Translations under genes and position numbers: made by a program
Shown: piece by piece, positions 35,156-48,500 of the stretch
Numbering within the stretch: the first letter of the stretch is position 1
Layout: every line of letters begins with the position of its first letter
Source: Choristoneura fumiferana
Taxonomy: Eukaryota > Arthropoda > Insecta > Lepidoptera > Tortricidae
NCBI RefSeq assembly: GCF_025370935.1
Contig: NC_133500.1
Span: forward strand, 11,486,236-11,550,235
Length of the DNA: 64,000 bases
Direction of reading: 5' to 3'
The notes under the pieces: model-generated
Told to the model about the DNA's origin: nothing
Database searches by the model: none
What the model saw: only the letters and a program-made list of their open reading frames with translations

Positions 35156-36379
35156 TAGAACTGGAGCGGTCGCTCTTGGCGCCAGGCGGCAAGGGACGCC
35201 ATCTTCCAGTTTCCAGTGAAAAATAAAATTTTGATGGCGCCTCTTGAAAGGCGCGGAAGCGGTGTCGACAACCTCGCTCTACTCTGATCAAGAGCTAGAG
35301 CCAGCGCTGACCACACGTGTACGATAGCTACGTATGCGCGACTGATATATGTAATATAACGTTTTATACTTTCGTAATTTTCACACATAGTCAAATTGCC
35401 ACAAACACTCACAAATACTCGTGACCACGGCCAGTGTAATGTGGTCGAAACATCGAGGTAAATATTACTCGTGTGTTTTAGCGCGATAAGGATGAGTCCC
35501 TGTTTGTGGGTCTAAACTAGCAAAAAAAGTCGATCGTTGTCTTTGTCGCTCTCGAAGTCAATTCCGCGGCGATATGGACGTGGAGAGACCCTATTGGTAC
35601 TTACATTTTGATGTCATGGCATTTTTTAGATCATTGCACAAAAATTTAAAGTAAATGTCGGTATCATACATATAAGTACAGTACATATGAAATATGTGTA
35701 TTTATAAAAACGAATCCAGCCAAAACTCTTCAAGACATACCTCGGAAAAAAACAGCATTGTCTAGCCAAAATACGTTGTTTGCCAAATATTGATATTAGA
35801 GTAGTTCATATCAATGAAGTAAACGGAAATAAAAAAACACGGTGTATGCGCAAATAGAATGCCAGTCTGGGGGGCTGCTAATTCGAAAATCGAAGTTCGT
35901 CTCGTACCGTCCCTTTCACTCTCGTATTTAACAATATTAGCGTCAGCGGGACAGCAAGATACTACGGTACAGGGCCTGAAACCACGCATATGTCATAAAC
36001 TCAGAACAATTGTTCTTCCTATACATTATTTATCCTGTTTTTCAAACCACTGAATATATTTAGACGTGAAATAAAAAAGGTCAGTGAATTGATAACTAAT
36101 ATGTTATTATAAACAGAGCTAATGAGTGGGTGTCAGAGTGTCAGATGTTCTGTCAGTTCCTCGCTATCGCCTTATCGTGGCTTCTGAAAGGAAGCTGGAA
36201 TTTATTACGGCATTTACCGACATGCGAACAGATTGTTAGAATTACTCATTGAATGGTTGGGGAGTTTACTTAGTCTTCTTAGGGTTCCATGGTGCTAAAA
36301 GTGACCTTTCTTGTTGGGTAAATATTTGGCGTTTTTGCGACGTTTCTTTTTCGTCATTACTTATTTGGCAAATATTATT

Positions 36380-36535
36380 AAAAGAGATGTTTTTTTTTTA
36401 TTTGACTGGATGGCAAACGAGCAAGTGGGTTTCCTGATGGTAAGAGATTACCACCGCCCATAGACACCTGCAACACCAGGGGGATTGCAGATGCGTTGCC
36501 AACGTAGAGGCCTAAGATGGGATACCTCAACCCAA
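36380..36535. repeat. Interspersed repeat, reverse GGCAACGCATCTGCAA family
   Basis: ACTGGATGGCAAACGAGCAA to AACGTAGAGGCCTAAGATGG, the inverse of phrases at 15130-15240 and 28340-28475. Confidence 0.6.
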
Positions 36536-37564
36536 AGCCACACTAAGAATCGCTTTGGATTTGGTTAAGTAGTTTTTAAGACATTTTAAGTAAATTTTTA
36601 AAATCAACGAACTTTCAATTTCAATGCAACAGAGACGGAAAAGTTTTTGGATGTGACACAATCACAAACTATTGCATTTATAATATAATATTAATGGCAT
36701 GTTTTTAAAATAATAAGTTTTAAAATTGTACAGTGTCATACATAACATAACTCATCTTAGAAAACAATAATTCAATTGAATTAATGCTAACTATAACATA
36801 ATACCAAACCCACAGGATTCAAAAATAATCAAATTAAAATATCTCAAACATGCAAATGTAACAAAGTAAATAAAACTTTCAACAGTCAAAACTCAACTCT
36901 ATGACCTTCACAATAGAGTTCACTGCTATCAATGAGCATGAGGTCATCTAAATCAATGTTATATTCAGTCTCAAGTGGGTGTCTATACATTTGTGGTGTT
37001 ACTGCTCAGTCCATTTTGAACTTAAATAAATGTAGCACAAGGTTGAGAGTTGCGGTAATGAGAAGCAGGAATGTTTTGAATAAGAACATCACATCATTAC
37101 AAAACCTACAATAATAAATGCATTTGGTAGAAGTTTTGAAAAAATGGTGATCTAATTTCTATGTTATTATCAATATATATAAAAATCAATGCCACTTTTC
37201 GTTGTAATTTTATAACTCAAGAACGGGCTCACCTATCCAAACCAAATGTTTAGGCTTTATTCGGACTATTTAGTAGATGGTTTATGTGAAGTTTGCACAA
37301 AATCGGTAGAGTGGTTCTTCATTTATCACATTTTTTGTATACGTAGCGAAGCACGTACCGGGCTACTAGTACTTATTAATAATTCAGCCTATTTCGATTT
37401 ACATCTCTTAAGATGATGATAATGACGATGTGACGTCTTGTTGCTGGTTACAGATTTATTTTCAGATTGAGAGAGCTGGCTGGGGCTGAAGTTCCTGCGT
37501 GGACTCAATGCAGATTGGGAATTTTACAATTAACCGCTTTACTTGAAAACCACAACATAGAAGC

Positions 37565-37745
37565 CACAAACAAAGAGCGGTGGCGGAGCGGCGCGGCGCG
37601 GCTTCGAGCTAACATGAAAGAGGGCACACAGATTCCCGCGCGGGAAATAAGCGTGGCGCTGTATTATGTGTGCCCTCTTTCACGTTAGCTCGAATATTAC
37701 AACCGGTACCGCTTCCGCGCCGCGCCACACCGCTGGAGCGCTCGG
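37565..37745. mobile_element. Palindromic GC-rich MITE
   Basis: GGCGCGGCTTCGAGCTAACA with TGAAAGAGGGCACACA is mirrored by TGTGTGCCCTCTTTCACGTT and AGCTCGAAT, with GCGGCGCGGCG-type ends. Its loop contains CCGCGCGGGAAATAAGCG. Confidence 0.65.
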
Positions 37746-37817
37746 CCTCCAGCGTCAGTCTGTTGCTAGCTTTACAGCTTTTGAAGTTAATATAACATTA
37801 ACATGCTATTAACTTAA

Positions 37818-38490
37818 AAAAAACCGGCCAAGAGCGTGTCGTACAGTCAAGGGCAAAGATATCGACACGGCCAAAGTTTCAAAAATATGTATACACGGCC
37901 TTAATGTTAAGTGCAGAAAGTCTTGATTGTACACGACCATAATAGGGTTCCGTAGCCATTACGAAAAATTAAGTAATATTTTTCTAAGGATTTCGTATTT
38001 TATACAGAATCTTCCAAGTTTAGGTATATTTTATACCTAAGGCTGCTATTTACTCTGAAACTACTAATAATTCTCGAGCAAACTTAGCCGCCATAGTTTG
38101 CCTTGAGATTTTGATATACTTACTACCATCATGAATTATTTCAAATTTTTCCACCCACCGGTTTAGATTTTAGAGGGGATGGGGGGGCGCTTGATTTTCA
38201 TGAAAATTTGCACTTTAAAGTTGAATATTTCGCAAACAAATCACTGAATCGAAAAATCGTCTCAGCAAACCGCCAATGGTTTTAAAAGACCTATCCAACG
38301 TTACCCCACACAATATTTTTATTGCACCATTTTGTCAGCATAGTTAACATATATATCCGTGCAAAATTACAGCTTTCTAGCATTGATAGTCCCTGAGAAA
38401 AGCCGCGGACGGACGGACAGACAGACAGTCAGACAGACATGGCGAAACTATAAGGGTTCCGTTTTTGCCATTTTGGCTCCAAAACCCTAA
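37818..38490 (+). mobile_element. CGGCCAAGAGCGTGTC element, copy 1
   Basis: From ACCGGCCAAGAGCGTGTCGT to GGCTCCAAAACCCTAAAAA, with AGGGTTCCGTAGCCATTACG near the left and ACGGACAGACAGACAG near the right. Other copies: 38980-39592 (reverse), 46813-47450, 53182-53652. Confidence 0.65.
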
Positions 38491-38589
38491 AAACAATTGA
38501 GTTACATATGATTTCACGTTGTAGGCACATAGAAACTCTCTTTCCCAGAAACGCATGAAGATATCAAATTGAAATTCATATCAAATACT

Positions 38590-39669
38590 AAGGTCCGACC
38601 GAGATCTCGGTCTCGGTCTCGGTTTCGACAAATCTCGGCCAAAAATCGGGCCGAGATCTCGGTCTCGGTCTCGGCCCAAAACAGCCGAGATTCTCGGCCG
38701 CGACCGAGACTCCGCGACGGCACTGAATTTAAATATTGGCGCGCGGTTTACCGCGGTGGCATGAGCTTTCTTTGGGATTTTGATTGGTCGCCCCGCCCGG
38801 GTTCACGCGTATGGTACCTACTTGCTTACTAGAGTAACAAGCGACACCTCGTTCTTTTCTTTTCGATAACGATTATTATTGGTAATGGTTGGTGATAATT
38901 AAGTTTGTTTGTAGGACCCGGTGGAACGTTTAATTAATCCATAATAAACTTTTTTTTTCATTCATAACGCGTATTTTTTGGGTTCCGTAGTCAACTAGGA
39001 ATCCTTATAATTTCGCCATGTCTGTCCGTCTGTTTGTCCGCGGCTAAGCTCAGAGACCGTTTGTACTAGAGAGCTGTAATTAATTTGGCATGAATATACA
39101 TATCAGTCACGCTGACAGTGGTTAAATAAAAAAATATTTGTGTGGGGGTGATTTTTTTTCTCGACTAACACTATAGTGTGGGGTATCGTTGGATAGGTCT
39201 TTTAAAACCATTGAGGGGTCGCCAGGACGATTTTTCGATTCAGTGATCTGTTTGCGAAATATTCAACTTAAAATCTTGGGTGGAAAAATTTGAAAAAATT
39301 CAGGATGGTAAAGGTAGAGTCATTCACGATGACGCGTGCCGTGGTTCTTATTACAATGTCTAATTTTGTCAAAATCGTGGATGGCACTAGGTATAGTAAC
39401 GATATCAAATTTACAGGAAAAAATATAACGGCTAAGATTGAGAATTATTAGTAGTTTAAGAGTAAATAGCAGCCTAAATTTGGAAGATTCTGTACACAAG
39501 TAAATTCTTAGAAATATATTACTTGATTTTTTCGAAATGGCTACGGAACCCTATCTTGGGCGTGTCCGACACGCTCTTGGCCGGTTTTTTTTTAGATAAT
39601 AAAATGATAATATAGAAAAAAGCACTTTTTTTTTGGCCGAGATTAAAAAAGTAGTCTCGGTCGGACCTT
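38590..39669. mobile_element. TIR element AAGGTCCGACCGAG with 10-bp target duplication
   Basis: Perfect 14-bp ends AAGGTCCGACCGAG and CTCGGTCGGACCTT, flanked on both sides by ATCAAATACT (38580-38589 and 39670-39679). The inside starts with CTCGGTCTCGG repeats. A copy of the CGGCCAAGAGCGTGTC element (reverse, about 38980-39592) is nested in it. No transposase seen; a 10-bp duplication is compatible with Mutator-like mobilisation. Confidence 0.8.
38980..39592 (-). mobile_element. CGGCCAAGAGCGTGTC element, nested reverse copy
   Basis: GGGTTCCGTAGTCAACTAGG at the left and GTCCGACACGCTCTTGGCCG at the right, i.e. reverse orientation, within the element at 38590-39669. Confidence 0.65.
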
Positions 39670-39984
39670 ATCAAATACTCACAGTCAGTGTTTTACACGA
39701 CAATGCAAAAAAAACCTCAGTAAAAAATAAAACCCGAATTTAACTCATAAAATGGCCAAGCCCATCTATGTAACTTTAAAACTCTGTCCTCAGTCTTTCT
39801 GTGTTTATTTATTTTATTTCCTAATTTCTTATCCTTTTCTCCCGTTACGGCCTTTTTGACAATTTATATTGCTATGTATGTATTTATATAATTATTATAT
39901 CATTTGTATTTATTTTAATATTATTGATTTTTTGTTTGTTCTTGTTTTCTGTTTCTGTTTCCGCCACCTATTTTTGTTTGACAT

Positions 39985-40145
39985 AACCATAAGTTCTTGT
40001 ACCCAAATGGTTGTCTGGAAGAGATTGCTTTTGAACTATAAGACCGCCTATTGTCTACCATGAATCTAAGTGTTTATATTATAAGTTTTTTGTACTGATT
40101 TATGGTGTGCAATGAAGAATATTTGTATTGTATTGTATGTATGTG
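39985..40145 (+). mobile_element. LINE 3' tail
   Basis: CCCAAATGGTTGTCTGGAAG, AAGACCGCCTATTGTCTACC and ending TTGTATTGTATTGTATG are the 3' untranslated end of a common lepidopteran LINE. A second, older tail (GGTTGCCTGGAACAGATCAC) is at about 40755-40860. No reverse transcriptase remains. Confidence 0.6.
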
Positions 40146-42529
40146 TATTTCACAAACAGCCTCAGTTTGTTCCCGTCACAGACAGCCTCAATGACCAGGT
40201 CGACCCCTTCTTGTTGACAAATTGTCTGATTTTAATGAAGGATGTATTTTTTTAAACAAATATAATTCTTTAATTCTAATTGGCTGATACTGAACCTTGG
40301 GTAAACAAAGTGTACACAATGTTTACATAACAAGCACTTTAACAGAGCAAAGTACAAGGCAGACTCATTAAAAATTTAAAAATAAACAGTTGCTTTTGTG
40401 TTTATACATAACATTCCTTGGTGTGACCTGTTAACTAAATTAGACTGTAAAGCTTTTGAGTAAACAAGTTAATTTAAACCCTGTATAGAATTACAGATGG
40501 TTTATGTTTGATTGCTATGTATTTTGTCATTGAATATTTTTCTTGTTAGATTTAATGACAAGTTCATAGCTAAACCTTCATTCATCCACAGAATTTATAG
40601 CTTACAGATAAAAACAATTGCTGAATGTATTTAAATACTGTTTTATTGCTTTTGTCCTTGTTAAAACAAGGTTTTTTTTAAATGTTTTTTTTTTATAAAA
40701 AAGAGAAAAAGGGATTTAAAAAAATCTTAAAAAAATAAGTAACAATAAGTAGCTAGAGGTTGCCTGGAACAGATCACTCTGAAGCAGTAAGGCCACCTAT
40801 GCTTACCTTGTAAAATCTCTATAACCTGTACTGCTTGCAGTGTTGGTATGTGTTGGTAGAGTCATTGTATATTGTATTTTAACCAGAAATTTTTGAAAAC
40901 ACTGACAGATTAACATCTAGTTGTTCCTGCCTTTTCCTTTACTAGTCCTTATCTGTAACATTTGAGTAAAACACATACTAAAATGTGTAGGGTGCACAAA
41001 TGAAAATATTGAGACAACTGAGACTAAAATACAGACTCAAGTTTAATTCCTACATACGAGGGATTGTGGAAAACAGCTTTTCTTTTTTAATAGGTATACA
41101 AAATAATAACTTGGATCTTTAGTTCTTCACAGATTATCCTTAAATTGTGACCTTATTAATGCTGAGATCACACCTCATATAGAAATTACAGACAGGGCAA
41201 GTCTGCCATTATGGCTTATTGCTTACCATCAAGTAAACTGTAACCCTTTTTGTTAATTCAGACATTTAAAAATACATGGAATTTCAATCCACTTAGATTT
41301 TAACATTTTACCATAATAATAGAGTACCTAATTAAACTAATAAACAAAACAATATTATGCAACTTAATGACTTTTTGGCATGAAGGACTATCATTACATT
41401 TTTCGTGGCTTTCACCCTTGCTGTTAACATTAAGTTTAAATTTTTTATTATTAAATTAGCTACAATTTGGTAGGTATATCCCACATAATAAATAAGTAAA
41501 CATCAAAGTTGCGATTTGATGTCCCTCCATCTGATAAGACCAGCATTTTTTATCAGTAAACAAACAACCATTTCTCAAATAAAATGCCAAGTTTATTCAC
41601 CCTGAGATCCAGCAGCCCTTTTTCATGTCCATTTGAATGCCAGTTTACTTCCCAAACACTGACATAAAAGGGCCACACTGTAAACAGAATATTAAAGCGC
41701 ACAAGCAAACAAACGCGCCCGACATGCGCGTACTATACTAAAGCTAAAAATAACACCAACCCATCGAAGGAAACCCTATGTACAAGTCATAAATTACATC
41801 ATTACTCAGCAGGGTTCAAGGAACCGGCCGTGATATCACCGTAGATTGCTATCTGCTACGCTAATTGATACCAAAAACCACCGTTCTAGTAAAAGAGAGC
41901 GTTCGCTCACGAAATTCGAAGGATATTGTACTCACAGAAATAAAAATATCGACGTATCTCGCATTAGAAAAACAAGGTCATTCCAACACTTCCCACTGGC
42001 TATTTATCACTGAACACATACACAGTCCTAGTATCAGTCGCTTCCTACTTATAAATGACTAATTCCTTTTTATAGGTGCTTATTTTTTACGTAAATTAAC
42101 TGTGAACACTGCAGAAAATTTCAGTCCATTTTTGACGTTCGGCTCAGACGAGTTACGCAGTGTTACTGCTGTAAAAAAATATTCCTGAAATGGTCATAGA
42201 ATGTTAAAAAATTGTCTTTTTCACATTACTTAAACGTCAAAAATGTACTGAGCTGTGAGCAGTAACTAAACGCGAAATCCAAAATGAAATCGAAGTGGTC
42301 TTTTGAAGTCCGCAAATTGTCAGATTTTCAAAATATGAGTTTGATTTAATAATGATTTACATGTTGATTGTGTAATATTTACCCAATGTAATACACCCAT
42401 ATACACCATCAAGTGTTTTCGATTGTTACGTGATTATTTTTTTTACAAGCACCGGAGTTGGAGGTTATGAAATAAGATTCGTTTAAAAACATTTTAATGT
42501 TTAAGTCATACACGAGAATTACGTAAACT

Positions 42530-42558
42530 ATGTCGAGGATACTACATAATCGCATAAG
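42530..42558 (+). CDS. Opa1: Opa1 exon 1 (start codon)
   Basis: ATG TCG AGG... codes MSRILHNRI, basic and amphipathic as expected for a mitochondrial presequence. Donor ATAAG|GTAACT leaves 2 bases, which is exactly what exon 2 needs. This start is inferred from phase and from the absence of any stop-free alternative upstream of exon 2. Confidence 0.7.
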
Positions 42559-45500
42559 GTAACTTACGACTTCTATTCCTAGAAGCTTTCAAGCCAACTC
42601 GATAGTTTGTACTGACAATAACAATTCTTGTTTTTTTAAGATCATCCTTCACAAAGTCTCCGGTATGGTCTTGTGTGGACAAGCGAGCGGTAGCGTTCTC
42701 AGTATGGTCAGGGCGCAGCTTGCTTCTCCGGAAGCCAGTGGACACGAGTCATGTGCAGAAGAGAAAGTATGGAATGTTTGTGGCTCGTGCAGTGCGAGGT
42801 CTACTCAAGATCAGATATCTAGTCCTTGGAGGAGCTGTCGGCGGGGGGATGACCTTAAATAAGGTGCTGAGTTAACTATGAACTGTTTTATGCAAAACTA
42901 ATCTTCTTTATTTGGTTCCTGGTCATTAAGTGGACCCATCCAAGCTTTACTAAACATGCCAAGCTAAAAGTGGCCTACCTGACAAATAAATATTTTATTT
43001 TTTAATATTTTGGGTAATGGACAACTTAAACAAATTCATGATGCAATCTTCTGCCAATATATTGAACTATACATATCCTTGTCAATCCTTGCATACTTTA
43101 AAAAGAAAAAAAAACTGAATGTACATATTAAAGCACAAATTACATTATTTTAATTGTATCTATTCATGACAGCTGTTGTGAATAGATCTGTACAGTTGAG
43201 TTCTTAAACTTCTGAGCAAAAAGGTTATAAAAAATATGTGATTATGACTATTGTTAATGAAGTAGAAGCATGTTCAGATATTTTTGATTGTATTTTTGCT
43301 CATAAGTTTAAGAGCTCAACTGTACATGCAGGTGCAGAAGCACTCTCAATATTTTAATTATAAATATTCCAGAAATATGTAGAGTGGAAGGATGGCTTGC
43401 CCGACATGGGCTGGCTGAATGAGCTGCTGCCTGACGAGGAGCAGTGGGGCCGGTTCACCTCCACGCTCATCAACGCCAAAGACAAGATCGGTGACAACCT
43501 ACAGATAGGTAAGACAAACTCAAAATTAAACAGAGTGATGTAGTTTTTAGAAATCCCTTTGAGTATTTAGTACTTACTTAGTATCAAGACGCAGTGACCT
43601 AAAGTAAAGTGGGTCTTGGCGTCCTACACCAGATTACGATCTTGAGCCAGTTCTTGGTAGCCTTTGACCCCAAGGTCTGTATTTAGTAGAATTACAGAAT
43701 ACAATATGACTTCTCTTTTCTCAACGGGCTGGCACTAGGGCTTGATCCCGGTACTGAGTTTGTAAAGCGAGAACCGGTAATGCAACTTATGTTATGGATG
43801 TCCATGGGCGGTGGTTGCTTTCCATCAGATGACCCGCCTGCTTGTTTGTCCCCTATCATATGAATAAAATAATTTAATTTATCTGCTAAGTCTACTGGTC
43901 CATACTAGTGAAGCTGCTATTGTTAAGACTAGTAGTATGATGAACTACCATTCCAAATCTATATTTAAAAATAAGAATAAAAAACGGGCAAGTGCGAGTC
44001 GGACTGGCGCACCGAGGGTCCCGTACACATTTATAGGTATGTAAGTAAATGGGAATCGTGTCTTGAAGATATTTCTCGCTTTTTCCGAGCGATTTAATAC
44101 ATCCAGTGTATGCAGAGCCCTACTCTTAAGCAAAATGTATGCAGTGTGGGGTCAGATTATATTCGAAATAAAAATCAAGATTTTCAGACTTTACTAGTTG
44201 GTTGTGTTATAGATAGCTACTTTCATACCAAATTTCAAGATTCTGATTCCCTTGCGAGTTTCAAAAATTTGCGAAAATTTGCAGCATAAACGGCTGCATC
44301 TTTTGATTGCGTTGGCTTAGATTGTTGGGTTGTGATTTTTTCACAGCTCCAAGGGACAGTTGATATAAATTTCAGCTTGATGCCTCCACGCGTTCCCGAG
44401 AAAAAGGGTCTTGACAGACAGACAGACAGACAGGCGGACAAAAAGTGATCCTATAAGGGTTCCGTTTTTTCCTTTTGAGGTACGGAACCCTAAAAACCCT
44501 TTAAGCTATTAGTGATGCTTAGGCGTTTTCAAAAAAACATGTACTTTCAAAATGTATTTCAATTGACAAGATTTCATATTTCTAAGACTATAATTTGATT
44601 CGTTCTCTGTATTCTGTTTGGAAAGAGAAAGACCCATTACTTTTGTCTAGTCTCTATTAAAAAAAAAAAGATCACTTAGATCTGATATTGTCAAAATGAT
44701 GACAGCTCCTTTTTCTGGTGAAAAAGGCAAAGGAAACATATCTATTCTGTGGTAGTATTGGCAAATTCAGATTTATTTTTTTCAATTTATTGTATTTTTT
44801 TAAATAAATCGAGAAATAAATTATAAAAAATATATTCCCATGTTCAGGACGCAAGGAAAATGAAATCTTGTCAATTGTAGGGTGTAGGTTCCTGGCCACG
44901 TCTCCCGTATCAGCCATCAGCCTGTACCCAGTAGGTGTGTGGGCTTGTTGTGACGTCAGCCAGTGGTATTGTTGTGTAGGTGAGCCCCTGGTGCTGTCCG
45001 CAGATCCGCGCCTGCGCGCCGCCGGCCTGGCGCGCGCCGCTGACCTCAAGGACTGGCTCGCGCAGCGCTATGAGGACGCCGTCGCAGCCGCCGCCGCCAA
45101 CACCCAACACATTGGTAGGTGCCAACTGACACTGTGTGAGGTGCCAACCGACACTATATGTGGTGGCAATTGACACTATGAGGTGGCAACTGACACTATG
45201 AGGTGGCAACTGACACTATGAGGTGGCAATTGACATTCTATTAGGTGGCAACGGCAACCGACACTACGTGGTGGGAACTGTAACTATACGAGGTGGCAAC
45301 TGACACTGTATGAGGTGGCAACCAGTGCCACCTAAAGGACTGGCTAGCTTAGCGGTATGATGGCGCCGTCGTCAATGCCAACACATTGGTAGGTGCCAAC
45401 TGACACTGTGTGAGGTGCCAACCGACACTATATGTGGTGGCAATCGATACTATGAGGTGGCAACTGACACTATGAGGTGGCATTTGACATTCTATTAGGT

Positions 45501-48500
45501 GGCAACGGCAACCGACACTACGTGGTGGAACTGTAACTATACGAGGTGGCAACTGACACTGTATGAGGTGGCAACCAGTGCCACCTAAAGGACTGGCTAG
45601 CTTAGCGGTATGATGGCGCCGTCGTCAATGCCACCTCAAACACGCCGCAGCATATCGGTAGGTGTCAACCGACACTAGATGAGGTGGCAAGCGACACTAT
45701 ATGAGGTGGCAACCGACACTATATAAGGTGGCAACCGACACTAGATGAGGTGGCTAGCGACACTGTGAGATGGCAAGCGACACTGTGGGTTGGCAACCAA
45801 CGCACGATGGTAGGTGGCAATTGACACTGCAGAGCGTCATTGATAAGACTGCATTTGGACTGCAAGGAGACATACTGGCTGACTGTAGACAGACTGTGTC
45901 GTCGGTTGCATAGTACTTACAAGTTATTGGTTTGTTTTCTTAATGTTTAGAAAATAATGTGCTATTTTGTTTTGATCCCCTGTAGTTTTGCCTAAATCAT
46001 CAGTACTATAGTAATTTATCACGTTTAATTTTACTTAATCATGATCACTAGTTTTTATCTCCTAAGATGCTTATTGTTAGGTACCATCAACCAAACATGT
46101 GGTCTACCACCCTAAAGTTGCCAATAGACGTGTCTGTCAACTTGAAAGTTCGACTTTAACGACATATTCATTTGATAGGAACTTGTTTACCACTTATTTG
46201 GCTGATGGTACGTGACTAAGGGGCCCTCTACATCTTTATAAAATTTAACCATGGGTTAGATCAGGTAAGTTTAAGTTTTTCTCTATATATTTCTGACTTT
46301 GTTTTGAATTATAAACAATTACTTTGCTCACCCGCGACCAAAAGGTCATAGCGGCGGCGGTGGCAGCAGAGAAACACCCGAAAAACTTTCAGTTTTAAAT
46401 AAAAGTCGACAAAAAATGGTTGCTAATTCTTTATTAACAAATACTTATTGTCTTTTGTACAGAGCCAGCGCCGAAGATCGCGAACAATTTGCAGAGCAAG
46501 CCGGCGCCGGCGGCCGCGGCGCGGGGCTCGGGGGAGGACGCACACACTTATGGTAAGTACATACCAGAACTTGTTTCCGGCCTAAACAGTATACAGGGCC
46601 CAAACAGTATAAGATGAGTCAGTATGGGTAACACACTAACTGGTTGTACCAGAAAATTAATCAACAAAAAATGTTGTCAACACAACATTACTGTAATGTT
46701 TTGATCATTTGGTTTGAACCAGAACGGAACTCTTCAACAGTTAATGCCATCGACTTGGTATTTTTGGTACAGATATATGTATAATTTGGATGATAATGAA
46801 GTTTGTATTAAAAACCGGCCAAGAGCGTGTCGGACACGCCCGAAATAGGGCTCCGTAGCCATTACGAAAAAAATAAGTAATATTTTTCCAAGGATTTCGT
46901 ATTTTGTACGGAATATTCCAAGTTTAGGTATATTTTATAGTTTTGCTATTTACTCTTAAACTACTAGTAATTCTCAAGAAAACTTAACCGTTATATATTT
47001 CCTTGTAAGTTTGATATACTTACTACCATCTTGAATTTTTCCAAATTTTTCCTTCCACCGGTTTAGATTTTAGAGGGGGGGGGACGCTCGGTTTTAATGA
47101 AAATTTGCACTTTAAAGTTGAATATTTTGCAAATAAATCACTGTATCGAAAAATCGTTTAGCAACCCCCTAATGATTTTAAAAGAACTATCCAACGATAT
47201 CCCACACTATAAGGTTGGATGAAAAAAAAAACACCCCCGCTTTACGTCTATGGGAGGTACTCTAAAAAAAAATATTTTTGAATTTTTTATTGTACTATTT
47301 TGTCGGCATAGTTTACAAATATATTCGTGTAAAATTACAGCTTTCTAGCATTGATAGTCTCTGAGCAAAGCCGCGGACGGACAGACAGACAGACATGGCG
47401 TAACTATAAGGATTCCGTTTTGGCCATTTTGGCTACGGAACCCTAAAAATGCAATTTATTTTCAGAAAAACGCGTCCATGCGTTACAAGAGGAGGTGTTG
47501 GCTCTTCAAGCGCGCTACCAGCGGGAGTTGCAACGTCTGGAACAGGAGAACCGCGAACTGCGCCAACAGAACATGCTGCTGCGGCAGGGACGGCAGCCGC
47601 CCGCCAGGAGGATCAAGGTACGCGCCTGACGGGGGGTGAACTGCGCCAACAGAACATGCTGCTGCGGCAGGGACGGCAGCCGCCCGCCAGGAGGATCAAG
47701 GTACGCGCCTGACGGGGGGTGAACTGCGCCAACAGAACATGCTGCTGCGGCAGGGACGGCAGCCGCCCGCCAGGAGGATCAAGGTACGCGCCTGACGGGG
47801 GGTGAACTGCGCCAACAGAACATGCTGCTGCGGCAGGGACGGCAGCCGCCCGCCAGGAGGATCAAGGTACGCGCCTGACGGGGGGTGAACTGCGCCAACA
47901 GAACATGCTGCTGCGGCAGGGACGGCAGCCGCCCGCCAGGAGGATCAAGGTACGCGCCTGCGGGGGTGTGAACTGCGGCAACAGAACATGCTGCTGCGGC
48001 AGGGACGACAGCCGCCCGCCAGGAGGATCAAGGTACGCGCCTGACGGGGGGTGAACTGCGCCAACAGAACATGCTGCTGCGGCAGGGACGGCAGCCGCCC
48101 GCCAGGAGGATCAAGGTACGCGCCTGACGGGGGGTGAACTGCGCCAACAGAACATGCTGCTGCGGCAGGGACGGCAGCCGCCCGCCAGGAGGATCAAGGT
48201 ACGCGCCTGACGGGGGTGAACTGCGCCAACAGAACATGCTGCTGCGGCAGGGACGGCAGCCGCCCGCCAGGAGGATCAAGGTACGCGCCTGACGGGGGGT
48301 GAACTGCGGCAACAGAACATGCTGCTGCGGCAGGGACGGCAGCCGCCGCCAGGAGGATCAAGGTACGCGCCTGACGGGGGTGAACTGCGCCAACAGAACA
48401 TGCTGCTGCGGCAGGGACGGCAGCCGCCCGCCAGGAGGATCAAGGTACGCGCCTGACGGGGGGTGAACTGCGCCAACAGAACATGCTGCTGCGGCAGGGA

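Larger units (their letters stand above)
34012..42529. other. Divergent intergenic region between Ehbp1 and Opa1
   Basis: No convincing gene. It holds palindromic MITEs (35020-35155, 35868-35965, 37565-37745), the GGCAAACGAGCAAGTGGGT repeat, copies of the CGGCCAAGAGCGTGTC element, the TIR element at 38590-39669 and LINE tails near 40000 and 40800. About 40150-42500 is plain AT-rich sequence. The promoters of both genes should lie here, but I could not place them. Confidence 0.6.

Noticed and set aside
44672..45049. 125-codon minus-strand ORF
   Set aside because: Antisense to Opa1 exon 4 and its upstream intron.
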